DNA of 22,370 nt, taken from Paraktedonobacter sp039923935 (GTDB taxonomy: Bacteria > Chloroflexota > Ktedonobacteria > Ktedonobacterales > Ktedonobacteraceae). Numbering within the stretch: the first letter of the stretch is position 1; every line of letters starts with the position of its first letter. This document shows positions 1 to 7,356 of this stretch, piece after piece. The DNA lies in NCBI GenBank assembly GCA_039923935.1, contig JBDTBU010000057.1, positions 1-22,370 of the forward strand. The letters run 5' to 3'. The notes beneath the pieces were generated by a model. The model was not told the origin of the DNA. It saw only the letters and a list, made by a program, of their open reading frames with translations, and made no database searches. The position numbers were made by a program, and so were the translations under genes.

Positions 1-801
1 ATGGATACCACTGATGTTGAGAACTACCCCGGCTTTGCAGAGGGCATTCTGGGACCAGATATGATGGAGATTTTCGAGGCTCAGGCGCGTCGCTTCGGCA
101 CGGAGATGCTGGCCGAGGACGTGACCGCCGTCGATTTCAGCAAACGGCCTTTCACACTGACCGCCGATTCTGGTGAGTATCAGGCCCGCGCTGTGATTAT
201 CTCGACAGGAGCGAGTGCGCAATGGTTGGGTCTGCCCAGCGAGGATCGTTTGAAGGGTCGGGGCGTAAGCGCCTGCGCGACCTGTGATGGCTTCTTCTTT
301 AAAGGCAAGAATGTGGCTGTGATTGGCGGTGGCGATACTGCGATGGAAGAAGCGACCTTCCTAACGCGTTATGCCAGCCATGTGACGGTCATTCATCGTC
401 GCGACAGTTTGCGTGCTAGCAAGATTATGCAGGATCGCGCCTTCAAAAATCCCAAGATTAGCTTTGTTTGGGACAGCGAGGTCGTTGAGGTTCTGGGTGA
501 TGAGGCGCTGACTGCGCTACGTCTGCGCAATCTCAAGACGGATAAGGAGAGCACACTGCTATTTCAGGGATTGTTCCTGGCTATCGGCCACAAGCCCAAC
601 ACTGACCTGTTCAAGGGCATTATTGATCAGGACAAGGGCGGGTATATCACTCCGATTAAGTTTACGATGACCAACATCCCTGGTATCTTCGCCGCAGGAG
701 ATGTAACCGACCATCGCTACCGCCAAGCAGTCACCGCTGCTGGTGATGGCTGTCGCGCCGCTATCGATGTGGAGCGCTGGCTAGAGGCACAAGCGGAGTA
801 A
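1..801 (+). CDS. trxB: Thioredoxin reductase, 5' end cut by window edge
   Basis: FAD- and NADPH-dependent enzyme that reduces thioredoxin in the cytoplasm. Visible features (window numbering): redox-active CATC at residues 92-95 in the context SACATCDGFF, the NADPH-binding loop GGGDTAMEEA at about 109-118, HRRDSLRAS at about 132-140 for the NADP phosphate, and the C-terminal FAD motif GIFAAGDVTD at about 228-237. Family members are about 310-330 residues and begin with an FAD-binding GxGxxG that is absent here. The first visible residues (DTTDVENYPGF) match the family some 50-60 residues in, so the ATG at position 1 is an internal methionine and the real start lies outside the window. The gene ends in TAA and is followed by a strong hairpin. 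The identification is secure; only the 5' boundary is unknown. Confidence 0.95.
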   Translation: MDTTDVENYPGFAEGILGPDMMEIFEAQARRFGTEMLAEDVTAVDFSKRPFTLTADSGEYQARAVIISTGASAQWLGLPSEDRLKGRGVSACATCDGFFFKGKNVAVIGGGDTAMEEATFLTRYASHVTVIHRRDSLRASKIMQDRAFKNPKISFVWDSEVVEVLGDEALTALRLRNLKTDKESTLLFQGLFLAIGHKPNTDLFKGIIDQDKGGYITPIKFTMTNIPGIFAAGDVTDHRYRQAVTAAGDGCRAAIDVERWLEAQAE

Positions 802-827
802 AACACTCTCAACGTGTGCGTGCAAGC

Positions 828-880
828 CACGAAAAAGCTGCTATACGGTACTATTGGTGCCATATAGCAGCTTTTTCGTG
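828..880. terminator. Bidirectional intrinsic terminator between convergent genes
   Basis: A perfect 18-bp inverted repeat (828-845 and 863-880) surrounds a 17-nt loop that can pair a little further. The outer part of the stem has an A5 run on the left arm (GAAAAAG) and a T5 run on the right (CTTTTTC), so either strand gives a stem ending in U's. It lies 27 bp after the trxB stop and about 75 bp beyond the stop of the converging WD40 gene, as expected of a shared terminator. Confidence 0.85.
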
Positions 881-955
881 ACGTTCAACTCAAGCGAATC
901 GAATTGGAAGCTCACCTTCGTTTCTGGTAGAGCAGGCTGTACATATCTGCGACGC

Positions 956-2080
956 TTAGAGATGCGGACTCCAGACCTGCACGGTACCATCGGCACTGGC
1001 GGAGGCGATGGTGGTACCGTCAGGGGACCAAGCTACTTTGAATACGATGTCACTATGGCCGCTATATTCCAGCAACGTGTGTCCGCTCGCGGCATCCCAG
1101 ATGCGCACGAGATTGTCGTCGTTGCCAGCAGCGATGCGCGTGCCATCAGGGGACCAAGCCAGAGCGTAGGTCTGGGTTGTGTCATTGATGCCTGTGTAGG
1201 TGAGGATGGTCTGACCGCTGGTGGCATCCCAGATTTTCACCGAGTTATGCTCAGTAACGGCCCCATTGCCGCCTGCGGAACCAGTTCCAGAGACGATGTG
1301 TGTGCTGTCAGGCGACCAAGCAACCTCCCAGACCGGTGCCCCATTGCCTTTGTAGGTCAGGAGGTGTTGGCCGGTTTTGGCGTCCCAGACCTGCACGCTG
1401 CCATCATAGCTGGCCGAGGCGATACGGCTACCATCGGGCGACCAGGCCACACGCTGCACTGCATCGGTATGCCCTTTATAAGTCAGGAGCAGTTTGCCTG
1501 TCGAGACGTTCCATACATTGACGGTGTTGTCCTGACTACCTGAAGCGATGAATTTGCTATCAGGGGACCAGGCCAGTCCTTCGATGAAGCTAGTCTGGCC
1601 TATATAGGTGGCGAGCAGGTGGCCGTTCGTGGCGTTTAAGAGTTCAATCGAGCCATCTGCCGCGCCTCCCGCAACCGTTTGACCATCAGGCGACCAGGCG
1701 ACGGCGAAGGCGTAGCGTCCAATACGCACGTTCCAGAGCATTTGCCCAGTTTGTGCTTGCCAAACCTGTACGGTGCCGTCGTTGCCACAGGAGGCGATGT
1801 TTTTACCATCCGGGGACCAAGACGCTCCAATAACTGCCCCAGTATGTCCTTTATACGTTGTCAACGCTTTTGTGATCGTTGGTACAGCGGGCGTTGGGGT
1901 GACAGGTGATGTTGGTGTGCGAGAGGATGTGGGCGTGCCAGAAGCGTTTGTTGGGTTGGATGCACAGGCAGATACTAACGCAATACACAATACGAGTAGA
2001 ATATACGATTTGGACTGGAAGAGTGAGTGGCGAAATGGAAAGCGCTGGGCTGCTGGTGTGGCTGGTGTGCGATACTTCAT
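956..2080 (-). CDS. WD40-repeat lipoprotein (seven-bladed beta-propeller)
   Basis: A 374-residue exported protein. The chosen ATG at 2080 has a GAGGAGA Shine-Dalgarno nine bases upstream and starts a lipoprotein signal: basic N-terminus, hydrophobic stretch at about 26-36, and lipobox VSAC with Cys39. An upstream in-frame ATG (2200) would bury this signal behind 40 extra residues. A Thr/Pro/Ser-rich linker (about 42-70) is followed by seven WD40 repeats, each with the pattern AWSPDG...IASGS.DGTVQVWD..TG and mostly a GH-type opening, enough for one closed propeller. The fifth repeat carries a Gly/Asn-rich insertion. Such propellers are protein-interaction platforms, and no catalytic residues are apparent. 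The gene lies 123 bp downstream of a LuxR-type regulator on the same strand, so the two may be cotranscribed. Its repeats produce long meaningless open frames on the opposite strand. Confidence 0.9.
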   Translation of the reverse strand: MKYRTPATPAAQRFPFRHSLFQSKSYILLVLCIALVSACASNPTNASGTPTSSRTPTSPVTPTPAVPTITKALTTYKGHTGAVIGASWSPDGKNIASCGNDGTVQVWQAQTGQMLWNVRIGRYAFAVAWSPDGQTVAGGAADGSIELLNATNGHLLATYIGQTSFIEGLAWSPDSKFIASGSQDNTVNVWNVSTGKLLLTYKGHTDAVQRVAWSPDGSRIASASYDGSVQVWDAKTGQHLLTYKGNGAPVWEVAWSPDSTHIVSGTGSAGGNGAVTEHNSVKIWDATSGQTILTYTGINDTTQTYALAWSPDGTRIAAGNDDNLVRIWDAASGHTLLEYSGHSDIVFKVAWSPDGTTIASASADGTVQVWSPHL

Positions 2081-2203
2081 GCTTTTCTCCTCATAAAACA
2101 AGCCGAAGAATGTTTTCTTCAATGGCCTGAGCATAGCAGGAAGAGAAGGGTGCGTCATTCGCCAAAAGACGTATTCTGTGAAGCATGAGGATACCAACAT
2201 GGG

Positions 2204-3502
2204 TTAGGCGAGCATGTTGAGGGCGCGTGCTCTGACAATGGCAGAGGTACGGTTGTGCGTATCGAGCTTAGCATAGATATGTTCCAGATGTTTTTTTACG
2301 GTGCTAGGTGTAATCACCAGTTGCTTGGCAATTTCTCGGTTGGGCAGTCCCTCGGCGACCAGTTGAAGCACTTCTGTTTCGCGTGTGCTTAGTGGCTCAT
2401 GCAGTCCCGTTGGGGTTTGCAGCACAGCGAGCAGTTTCGGCTGAACTGGCTGTGTCCTCGCATTCTCGATCAGATGGCCCTCGAAGAAGTGACTGCGTTC
2501 TAAGAAATAAGGTGTTTCCACACGCTGAGCCAGTTCACGCAAATGGAGGAAGGCTACGCGTGTATCCGCGAATTGGTCCTGGTGGTAGGTAAAGATCACT
2601 TGGTCGATGAGCAATATTCCTAGGGTATAATGGTCGCCGTAGACGTGGGCGAGGGAGAGCGCTGTTTCTGTGTACGCTTGTGCTCGTGTATAGTGCCCCT
2701 GCACACGCGCCAACTCGGCCTGCACGACTATGCTGAACAGTTGCTGCAAGGGTGACAAGCACGTACTACGCGTGCCTGCAAGCAGAAGTTGCAGGCACGC
2801 GCTCAAATCCTCGTACGCTTGGTCAGGGTTCTGACTGATGCGGGCAAAAAAACCTCGAATAAAGAGTGCTGCTGTCAAACTTTCAGGATCAGCGTTTCGC
2901 TGGGCGTCATGCAAGAGTTCGATGAACTGCCGAGCGGCTCCATAGCTCCCAAGAATATCGGCACTATAGACGAAACTGGCAAGAGGTTCCCAGAGAACAG
3001 GTAAAGAACCCGTAGACTCGGCTAATTGGACGCCAGTAGACCAGAGTTGTTGGCCCTGATAATAGTGGCCGCGTGCAATCATCAGGCCACCTTGCCGATT
3101 AAGGAAGGAGGCGAGATGCTGTGTGTCTGAGAGGCAACGGCACGCTTCAATGCCCACTTGTAACACCTGCTCAGCCTCCGCAAGATTGGCACGCCGACCT
3201 GCTGGATAGGCCAGCGCAGTTGTCAGGCGTATCACAACCTCGTATTTTTCTTGCTGCCACGCTCGCAGTTGTGCAGCCGCGAGAAACTCCCATTCATGTT
3301 CCAAATGCATGACATCACCTTGATAGCGTTCCGCATAGGCCAGGGCGTACTCTTGTGTATCGCGTGTACCCAGGTGGTGAGCAGTTTCCGGCAACAGCCG
3401 TTCCAGACGCTCCAAATCAGCAGGATCGTGCGCTGGAACGGGTTGCTCACCGAGAGAATAGGAGCAGACAGGCTCTTGGAAGAAAGTTGGCAGAGATGTC
3501 AT
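2204..3502 (-). CDS. LuxR-family transcriptional regulator with TPR-like region
   Basis: A 432-residue protein. The last 60 or so residues form a GerE/LuxR DNA-binding domain: LSTRETEVLQLVAEGLPNRE, then IAKQL, TPSTVKKHLEHIYAKL and an R-rich end. The part before it is alpha-helical with repeated A/L-rich pairs (for example YYQGQQLWSTGVQLAES and YTRARAY-like segments), resembling the MalT-type TPR sensor region. The N-terminal AAA ATPase of full-length MalT/LAL regulators is missing, so this is a short form. The ATG at 3502 is preferred over the in-frame GTG at 3508, because AGGAGGT occupies the GTG position and sits about five bases before the ATG. The ligand and targets are unknown. The downstream WD40 lipoprotein gene is the obvious candidate target or operon partner. 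Confidence 0.85.
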   Translation of the reverse strand: MTSLPTFFQEPVCSYSLGEQPVPAHDPADLERLERLLPETAHHLGTRDTQEYALAYAERYQGDVMHLEHEWEFLAAAQLRAWQQEKYEVVIRLTTALAYPAGRRANLAEAEQVLQVGIEACRCLSDTQHLASFLNRQGGLMIARGHYYQGQQLWSTGVQLAESTGSLPVLWEPLASFVYSADILGSYGAARQFIELLHDAQRNADPESLTAALFIRGFFARISQNPDQAYEDLSACLQLLLAGTRSTCLSPLQQLFSIVVQAELARVQGHYTRAQAYTETALSLAHVYGDHYTLGILLIDQVIFTYHQDQFADTRVAFLHLRELAQRVETPYFLERSHFFEGHLIENARTQPVQPKLLAVLQTPTGLHEPLSTRETEVLQLVAEGLPNREIAKQLVITPSTVKKHLEHIYAKLDTHNRTSAIVRARALNMLA

Positions 3503-3614
3503 ACGCACCTCCTGTGCAGGCTACATCAGTTCGTTTATATTCTTGGCTCTCCATCAAAATATACGCTGCTTGTAGCCAGAACCTCACCAAAGCAGGCTGC
3601 GAGAAACCCTCCTT

Positions 3615-4865
3615 CTATTTAGTCTGGGTAATATCCTCCGCCAACAAGCGCTCAAGTGCTTCTAGGCGGCCCGGCACTCGAAGGAAAGCCAGTAACGGTT
3701 GGTCGCCTGCAAGCTCCTCCTTGTGTGCAGTTGCGAGTCGCATTTCCAGCGCAACCAATTCCTGGTTCCATTGTGATACCATTGGCTCAGTTACTAAGCG
3801 CTGTCCAACATAAGGGAGCAGAGGTATAAGCTGCGCATGAAGATCGATCTGCGTTTGCTGCTGCTGTATCACCTGTTCCCATTCCTGACGTTGTGCGATA
3901 CCGTCTTGGCGCACACTTTCAGCGGCTTGTTGTACAAGTGAGATATGGTTCACTAGACCACTCAATTGCACCTCAGTCGTTTGTTTATACCCGTCTAGTT
4001 TGCTCATTATATTTTCTTGACATAATGTTATAGCTGTAAGCGTGTCTTGTTCTATGCGTTGGACCTGTGTGTTGACTGCGTGTTGGTAGGTCAGGAATGC
4101 CTCTTGTTGTGCAGTAGCTAGAGCCTCTAGCACTAGTTTAGCCTCTTTTTGGTAGAGATGAAGCTCAGATTTTTGTTCATTCAGCATCTCCTGGACCTCA
4201 GCTTGGTGACTGAGCAGCAACGCTTGATAGCGGGTTTCGTGTTGGCGTATATCTGCTTGTACGTTCATTATATAGTGCTGTATGGTCTGTTGCTCATTGG
4301 CTCGCTGCTGTTCTGCTGCTACAAGATCCTGCTGGAGGTTCTCTTGCTTGTGTGCCAGGACTGCTGCGACCTCGGCTAGTTGTTGTGCACTTTCCAACTG
4401 TAACGTACGCAGCGCTAGTTGGAACTCCTCCTCGTGCTGCCGAAAATGTGACTGGACCTCTATCCGCTCTTTTACGAGTATTTCTTGCGTTTCTGCCAGT
4501 CCGGCAAGTACGTGCTGATGATCGTGCATAATCTGTTGTTGCTGACGTGGGATACTGAGGATATCGACTTTGCCAATCTCAGTGGTAATTGCCGCGCTCT
4601 CGTCGATGATTGGAAAGTTTGCAAGAGGGAGATCGCTGGCCCGCACGAAGCGCGTGCGTTTATTTTGTCCTGCCCGCTGGCGTCGCACTGGCAAGCTGCC
4701 TTTTGTAATAGCCCGTCGAATACTCACATCCTGGACGCGACATACGCGTGCGGCATCCGTGATCGACAGCCAGTAATCATGTTCCGCTGTAAGTTGTTCA
4801 ACATACACAACGGTATCGTCTTTCCCCATTTTTTCTGGGGAATGTGCCTCTGAAAAGTTTTCCAT
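3615..4865 (-). CDS. Helix-turn-helix protein with long coiled coil (KfrA-like architecture)
   Basis: A 416-residue protein. Near the N-terminus is a MerR/excisionase-like helix-turn-helix: LSITDAARVCRVQDVSIRRA, then ITKGSLPVRR and RFVRASDLP. From about residue 110 to 370 the chain is Gln/Glu/Ala/Leu-rich with heptad spacing and almost no Gly or Pro, i.e. a long coiled coil, followed by a short non-coiled tail. DNA-binding head plus long coiled coil is the architecture of plasmid KfrA proteins, which bind operator palindromes in front of their own gene. I do not claim sequence homology to KfrA. The start at 4865 is preferred (TAGGAG about nine bases upstream). The in-frame ATG at 4904 has a poor ribosome site and would leave only about a 9-nt leader from the promoter seen in the adjacent palindrome. 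The role is unknown: partition/nucleoid organisation or autoregulated repressor are inferences. Confidence 0.7.
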   Translation of the reverse strand: MENFSEAHSPEKMGKDDTVVYVEQLTAEHDYWLSITDAARVCRVQDVSIRRAITKGSLPVRRQRAGQNKRTRFVRASDLPLANFPIIDESAAITTEIGKVDILSIPRQQQQIMHDHQHVLAGLAETQEILVKERIEVQSHFRQHEEEFQLALRTLQLESAQQLAEVAAVLAHKQENLQQDLVAAEQQRANEQQTIQHYIMNVQADIRQHETRYQALLLSHQAEVQEMLNEQKSELHLYQKEAKLVLEALATAQQEAFLTYQHAVNTQVQRIEQDTLTAITLCQENIMSKLDGYKQTTEVQLSGLVNHISLVQQAAESVRQDGIAQRQEWEQVIQQQQTQIDLHAQLIPLLPYVGQRLVTEPMVSQWNQELVALEMRLATAHKEELAGDQPLLAFLRVPGRLEALERLLAEDITQTK

Positions 4866-4919
4866 GAGTGTTTCTCCTACATTTTCGCGGGAATACTTCG
4901 CCATTCCGCGCTCTTGCGT

Positions 4920-4949
4920 AGTCTAGCACATGTCGGTACCAACTGTCAA
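4920..4949 (-). promoter_or_regulatory. Sigma-70-type promoter of the coiled-coil gene, -35 inside a palindrome
   Basis: On the minus strand a perfect TTGACA (4949-4944) is followed after 18 bases by TAGACT (4925-4920, four of six matches to TATAAT). Transcription would begin near 4913, giving a leader of about 48 nt to the ATG at 4865. The -35 hexamer lies in the left arm of the 65-bp palindrome, so a protein bound there would block RNA polymerase. Its mirror copy in the right arm points the other way but has no convincing -10. Confidence 0.6.
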
Positions 4950-4991
4950 TACCATATATCATATGGTATTGACAGTTGGTACCGACATGTG
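4927..4991. repeat. Palindrome 1: perfect 31-bp inverted repeat, 3-nt centre
   Basis: Arms 4927-4957 and 4961-4991 are exact reverse complements around ATC (4958-4960). Each arm contains CGGTACC, ten further bases, then TACC, so an internal GGTA...TACC dyad is present in each half. It overlaps the promoter of the coiled-coil gene and shares three bases with palindrome 2. There is no T-run after it in either direction, so it does not look like a terminator. It is a candidate operator or structural DNA site. Confidence 0.9.
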
Positions 4992-5045
4992 TCTTTGCAT
5001 GAACGCGTGATTAGTCCCAATAATCACGCGTTCATGCAAAGACAC
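4989..5045. repeat. Palindrome 2: perfect 25-bp inverted repeat, 7-nt loop
   Basis: Arms 4989-5013 and 5021-5045 are exact reverse complements around GTCCCAA. The arm contains GCATGAACGCGTGATTA, unrelated in sequence to palindromes 1 and 3. It abuts palindrome 1, overlapping by GTG at 4989-4991, so 4927-5045 is one continuous double palindrome of 119 bp. Confidence 0.9.
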
Positions 5046-5293
5046 TGGATGTTTTCTGGACGGTTGTAGGTTCCCACATTTATTGTGACTGGCCCCATAA
5101 CTATTGCGATTCTCTTTCTCATGATTGTTGCGACTCACGTAAGAGGAGCAGTTCTTCCTGTGACCTGTCCCCTCTCCAGGTCATGCCCCCCTTTCCTGGT
5201 TTTTAGAAAGCACCCACCTTTTCGTCCACAGTACGTGTCGTGAGTGAATTTCCAGGCCACGACTCATTTCTCTCCCAGTTGTGCGTCACCTGT
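5046..5293. other. Non-coding stretch with small hairpins and short direct repeats
   Basis: I see no credible gene here. Smaller structures are present: TGACCTG/CAGGTCA (5161-5183), followed shortly by a T-run at 5198-5205, and GTCGTG/CACGAC (5237-5263). Three related words of the type ATTG-TGCGACT occur at 5081-5089, 5101-5110 and 5123-5135, about 20 bp apart. They resemble repeated transposase-binding words at an element end, but no transposase or matching terminus is visible, so this is only a suggestion. Confidence 0.4.
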
Positions 5294-5355
5294 GAAGGAG
5301 CGGTACTATCGGATGATACCGATTCGTTGGTATCATCCGATAGTACCGCTCCTTC
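5294..5355. repeat. Palindrome 3: perfect 27-bp inverted repeat, 8-nt centre
   Basis: Arms 5294-5320 and 5329-5355 are exact reverse complements around an 8-nt centre. Each arm has GCGGTAC, then ATACC eleven bases further on, matching palindrome 1 at 14 of 21 aligned positions, including CGGTAC and ATACC. It is followed on the plus strand by GGGAGG (5361-5366) and an ATG at 5375. Confidence 0.9.
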
Positions 5356-5360
5356 TGCAC

Positions 5361-5389
5361 GGGAGGAAACAACGATGAGAAAGCACTAG
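5361..5389 (+). other. Orphan ribosome site and four-codon ORF
   Basis: GGGAGG sits eight bases before ATG AGA AAG CAC TAG (5375-5389). The ribosome site looks good but the frame closes after Met-Arg-Lys-His. It sits just after palindrome 3, as a gene controlled by that palindrome would. It may be the remnant start of a lost plus-strand gene, or chance. The next 100 bases are purine-rich and hold nothing recognisable. Confidence 0.3.
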
Positions 5390-5493
5390 GAAACAGCAGC
5401 GCTCACAGAAAAGCAGAGCAGGCCAGGAAAAGGGAAGACAAGTCAGCAGGAAACCACAGGTCCCCTGCCGAGACTGTCACGTTTTTTACTCTC

Positions 5494-5700
5494 TGCGGCT
5501 CCCGCATGTCTTGCAAAGAGATCTGGCTGACGGTGAGGGGGTTCGCTGCGCCCCGATAGCGGTGCATCAGATCAAGGCGTGATTGGTCAAGATGGACCTG
5601 GCAACGATTCTGCCATGAAGACAGATGTTGCCAGGCGTAGACGCTCTACGACATTTTCTTGTACAAAAGAGATTTCAAGAGAATCGTTCCTCTGTTCGTT
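5494..5700 (-). pseudogene. Relic of a phosphoketolase 5' end and its leader
   Basis: This segment aligns with the 5' end of the phosphoketolase gene at 15773-16012. From 5521 to 5593, 64 of 73 positions match 15811-15883 without gaps; from 5594 to 5635, 35 of 42 match 15910-15951. Between these blocks the relic lacks 26 bp (15884-15909), which carry the Shine-Dalgarno sequence and the start codon. The minus strand still reads HLDQSRLDLMHRYRGAAN and TVSQISLQD, close to residues 3-31 of the intact enzyme, then diverges. The leader hairpin (CCTGGCAAC 5597-5605, GTTGCCAGG 5627-5635) and the 14-bp GAGGAACG element (5679-5692) are kept. It cannot be translated from a normal start. It could derive from this phosphoketolase gene or from a paralogue elsewhere. 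Confidence 0.8.
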
Positions 5701-5704
5701 GTCA

Positions 5705-6430
5705 CTACGGCGCTGGTGTGGGCTGCACATAGTGTGGTACTGGTACTGTCTCAGCGGGATTAGCGTTTGCTCCCAAAATCTGCACTGGATGGTAGAACAG
5801 GTTCATGGGAATTTGACCCAGTAACCACTTGTTGAACCCCGTTTGTTCATTGATGAGCAGCCCTCGTGCATACTCGATACGGTTAAAGGACCCTTCCGTC
5901 TGCACAAGTACCGAGTGAGCATTACTTCCCACTCCATAATCCGGATAGTTCTCGACAAAGACACGAAGTCCTTCTGTCATCTGTCCGGCAGCAGTGAGAG
6001 CCGCATTGGGATCAGTGGTGCCCTGGCCGACTTTGAGCGCCGCTGCACTACTTCGCGCCTGGGCAATTTTGGTAATGGCATCGTTTTGGGAGGCGATTGT
6101 TGAGTTGAGCAATGCCGCATCCTGTTGGAGCAGTTGTGATGTTCTATCTACCTCATTCCAGACCATGCCAACCTTGCCTTGGACGTCGTATTGTCGTTGC
6201 TGGATGCCGATATTTTGATACATGAAGAAAAGGCTGCCAAACAATACAATGGCGAGAACAACGGCTGAGCGTATCTTGAGAGGAGTCCAAAAACGCTTCG
6301 TTGGGGTCACTTTTTCTCTCATTCCTGGGTTGATCATCTCGCCATAGGTGGGCGACGTGTGATCGTCGCCTGACCTTGTACGGAATGCTGATCCTCTGGC
6401 GTCATTTGTGAGCTTTTCTTGGTCAAACAT
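5705..6430 (-). CDS. LemA-family membrane protein
   Basis: A 241-residue protein: polar N-terminus of about 54 residues, one transmembrane helix (about 55-72, VVLAIVLFGSLFF), then a helical LemA-type domain with WNEVDRTSQLLQQDAALLNS, the AR-rich helix ITKIAQARSSAAA, YPDYG and RIEYARGLLINEQTGFN, ending in a Pro-rich tail. LemA proteins are helical-bundle envelope proteins of uncertain function, usually encoded beside a TPM-domain protein, as here. The start at 6430 is preferred over ATGs at 6436 and 6502 because GGAAGG lies eight bases upstream; the next gene upstream ends 26 bp away, so the pair is probably an operon. The N-terminal extension before the membrane helix is longer than in typical LemA (usually under 20 residues). 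Confidence 0.8.
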   Translation of the reverse strand: MFDQEKLTNDARGSAFRTRSGDDHTSPTYGEMINPGMREKVTPTKRFWTPLKIRSAVVLAIVLFGSLFFMYQNIGIQQRQYDVQGKVGMVWNEVDRTSQLLQQDAALLNSTIASQNDAITKIAQARSSAAALKVGQGTTDPNAALTAAGQMTEGLRVFVENYPDYGVGSNAHSVLVQTEGSFNRIEYARGLLINEQTGFNKWLLGQIPMNLFYHPVQILGANANPAETVPVPHYVQPTPAP

Positions 6431-6456
6431 GCGCATATCCTTCCTTTCAATGCTGT

Positions 6457-7353
6457 TTAAACATCTCCACCTGATGATGGTGAACTGCCCCCGCCTCCCC
6501 ACGATCCTGAGCCACCTTTGCCAGAGGAAGAGCCACCCCGTCCTCTACTCAACAAAACAAGTACAAATACAATGCGTCCGAGGAGGCGGAGAGCCGTGTA
6601 GAAGAAATTTTCCCGTCGTCGAGAAGCGACGACAGCACTTATCCCTAGCCATCCGAGGATAGCGATAAACACGAGTAGGGATATGACGACAGGGTTTGGA
6701 CTGCTGCTTGCCGCACTCGAAGATCTCGCAGCAGTTGCTGACGTAGGATGTGTGGTCTGCCACTCCCTGGCGACGCTTGGATCTCGCTCAGTCGTGGAGA
6801 CCTTGTCGTAGAAAGCCAGAAGGCCATCCTGCCACTGCCCTTGCGCACGTGCTGGGACAAAAGTGCTTTGAACATAGTCGTCCATCAGTGTATCTGGAAG
6901 CGCTCCAGATATCCCTCCACCCGTAATATAGGCGAGCCAGGGGGCAGGCCCATCTTTGCCAGGTTTTTGGAGGTAGATGACAAAGAGGACACCGTTATTC
7001 GTGTCTTTAAACCCTACCCCATTTTTATTGAAGACATCGGTGGCAAACTGATGAGGATCACTCGCCAGATCATTGAAGAACACCACCGCGATCTGATACC
7101 CTTGTGCTTGCACTGTATCTGATCGTAACCTCAGTTGCGCGAGAAACCCCTGTGGGACTGTTCCTGTCGTATCCAGTATGCCATGAGTCGCTTCAGTCAG
7201 TTGTGGCATGGATGGATCCTGTGCAGAAGTCCCTGCCGGATTCTGGGTCGGTTGCAGTCCTGCGCATGCAGCGAACAGGCCGAGGAATACGAGGGTGAGC
7301 AGCGCGAAGGAAAGGATATATCTTGTCCCATGCATTTTGGAGCGTCGTACCAT
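6457..7353 (-). CDS. TPM-domain (YgcG/TLP18.3-type) lipoprotein
   Basis: A 298-residue envelope protein. The N-terminal signal ends in LFAAC (Cys30), a plausible lipobox. A TPM domain spans about 55-185, with LRLRSDTVQAQGYQIAVVFF, GVLFVIYLQKPG, YITGGGISGALPD and FVPARAQGQWQDGLLAFYD. A Ser/Ala linker, a transmembrane helix (about 221-243), a second hydrophobic stretch (about 258-269) and a Gly/Ser-rich C-terminus (SGSWGGGGSS) follow, as in YgcG-type proteins. TPM proteins have been linked to photosystem repair in plants and to acid phosphatase activity; the bacterial role is unsettled. The start at 7353 has AGGAGGT five bases upstream. That ribosome site lies inside the last codons of a possible 42-codon ORF whose stop is three bases before this ATG. 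It pairs with the downstream LemA gene. Confidence 0.8.
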   Translation of the reverse strand: MVRRSKMHGTRYILSFALLTLVFLGLFAACAGLQPTQNPAGTSAQDPSMPQLTEATHGILDTTGTVPQGFLAQLRLRSDTVQAQGYQIAVVFFNDLASDPHQFATDVFNKNGVGFKDTNNGVLFVIYLQKPGKDGPAPWLAYITGGGISGALPDTLMDDYVQSTFVPARAQGQWQDGLLAFYDKVSTTERDPSVAREWQTTHPTSATAARSSSAASSSPNPVVISLLVFIAILGWLGISAVVASRRRENFFYTALRLLGRIVFVLVLLSRGRGGSSSGKGGSGSWGGGGSSPSSGGDV

Positions 7354-7356
7354 GGA

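Noticed and set aside
854..1543. Long plus-strand frame of 229 codons opposite the WD40 gene
   Set aside because: It arises from the repeated WD40 codons read on the other strand. It has no recognisable domain and starts inside the terminator hairpin.
5081..5135. Three ATTG-TGCGACT-like words as a transposon end
   Set aside because: Only loosely similar, no transposase, no opposite end and no target duplication visible. Noted in the feature list as a suggestion only.
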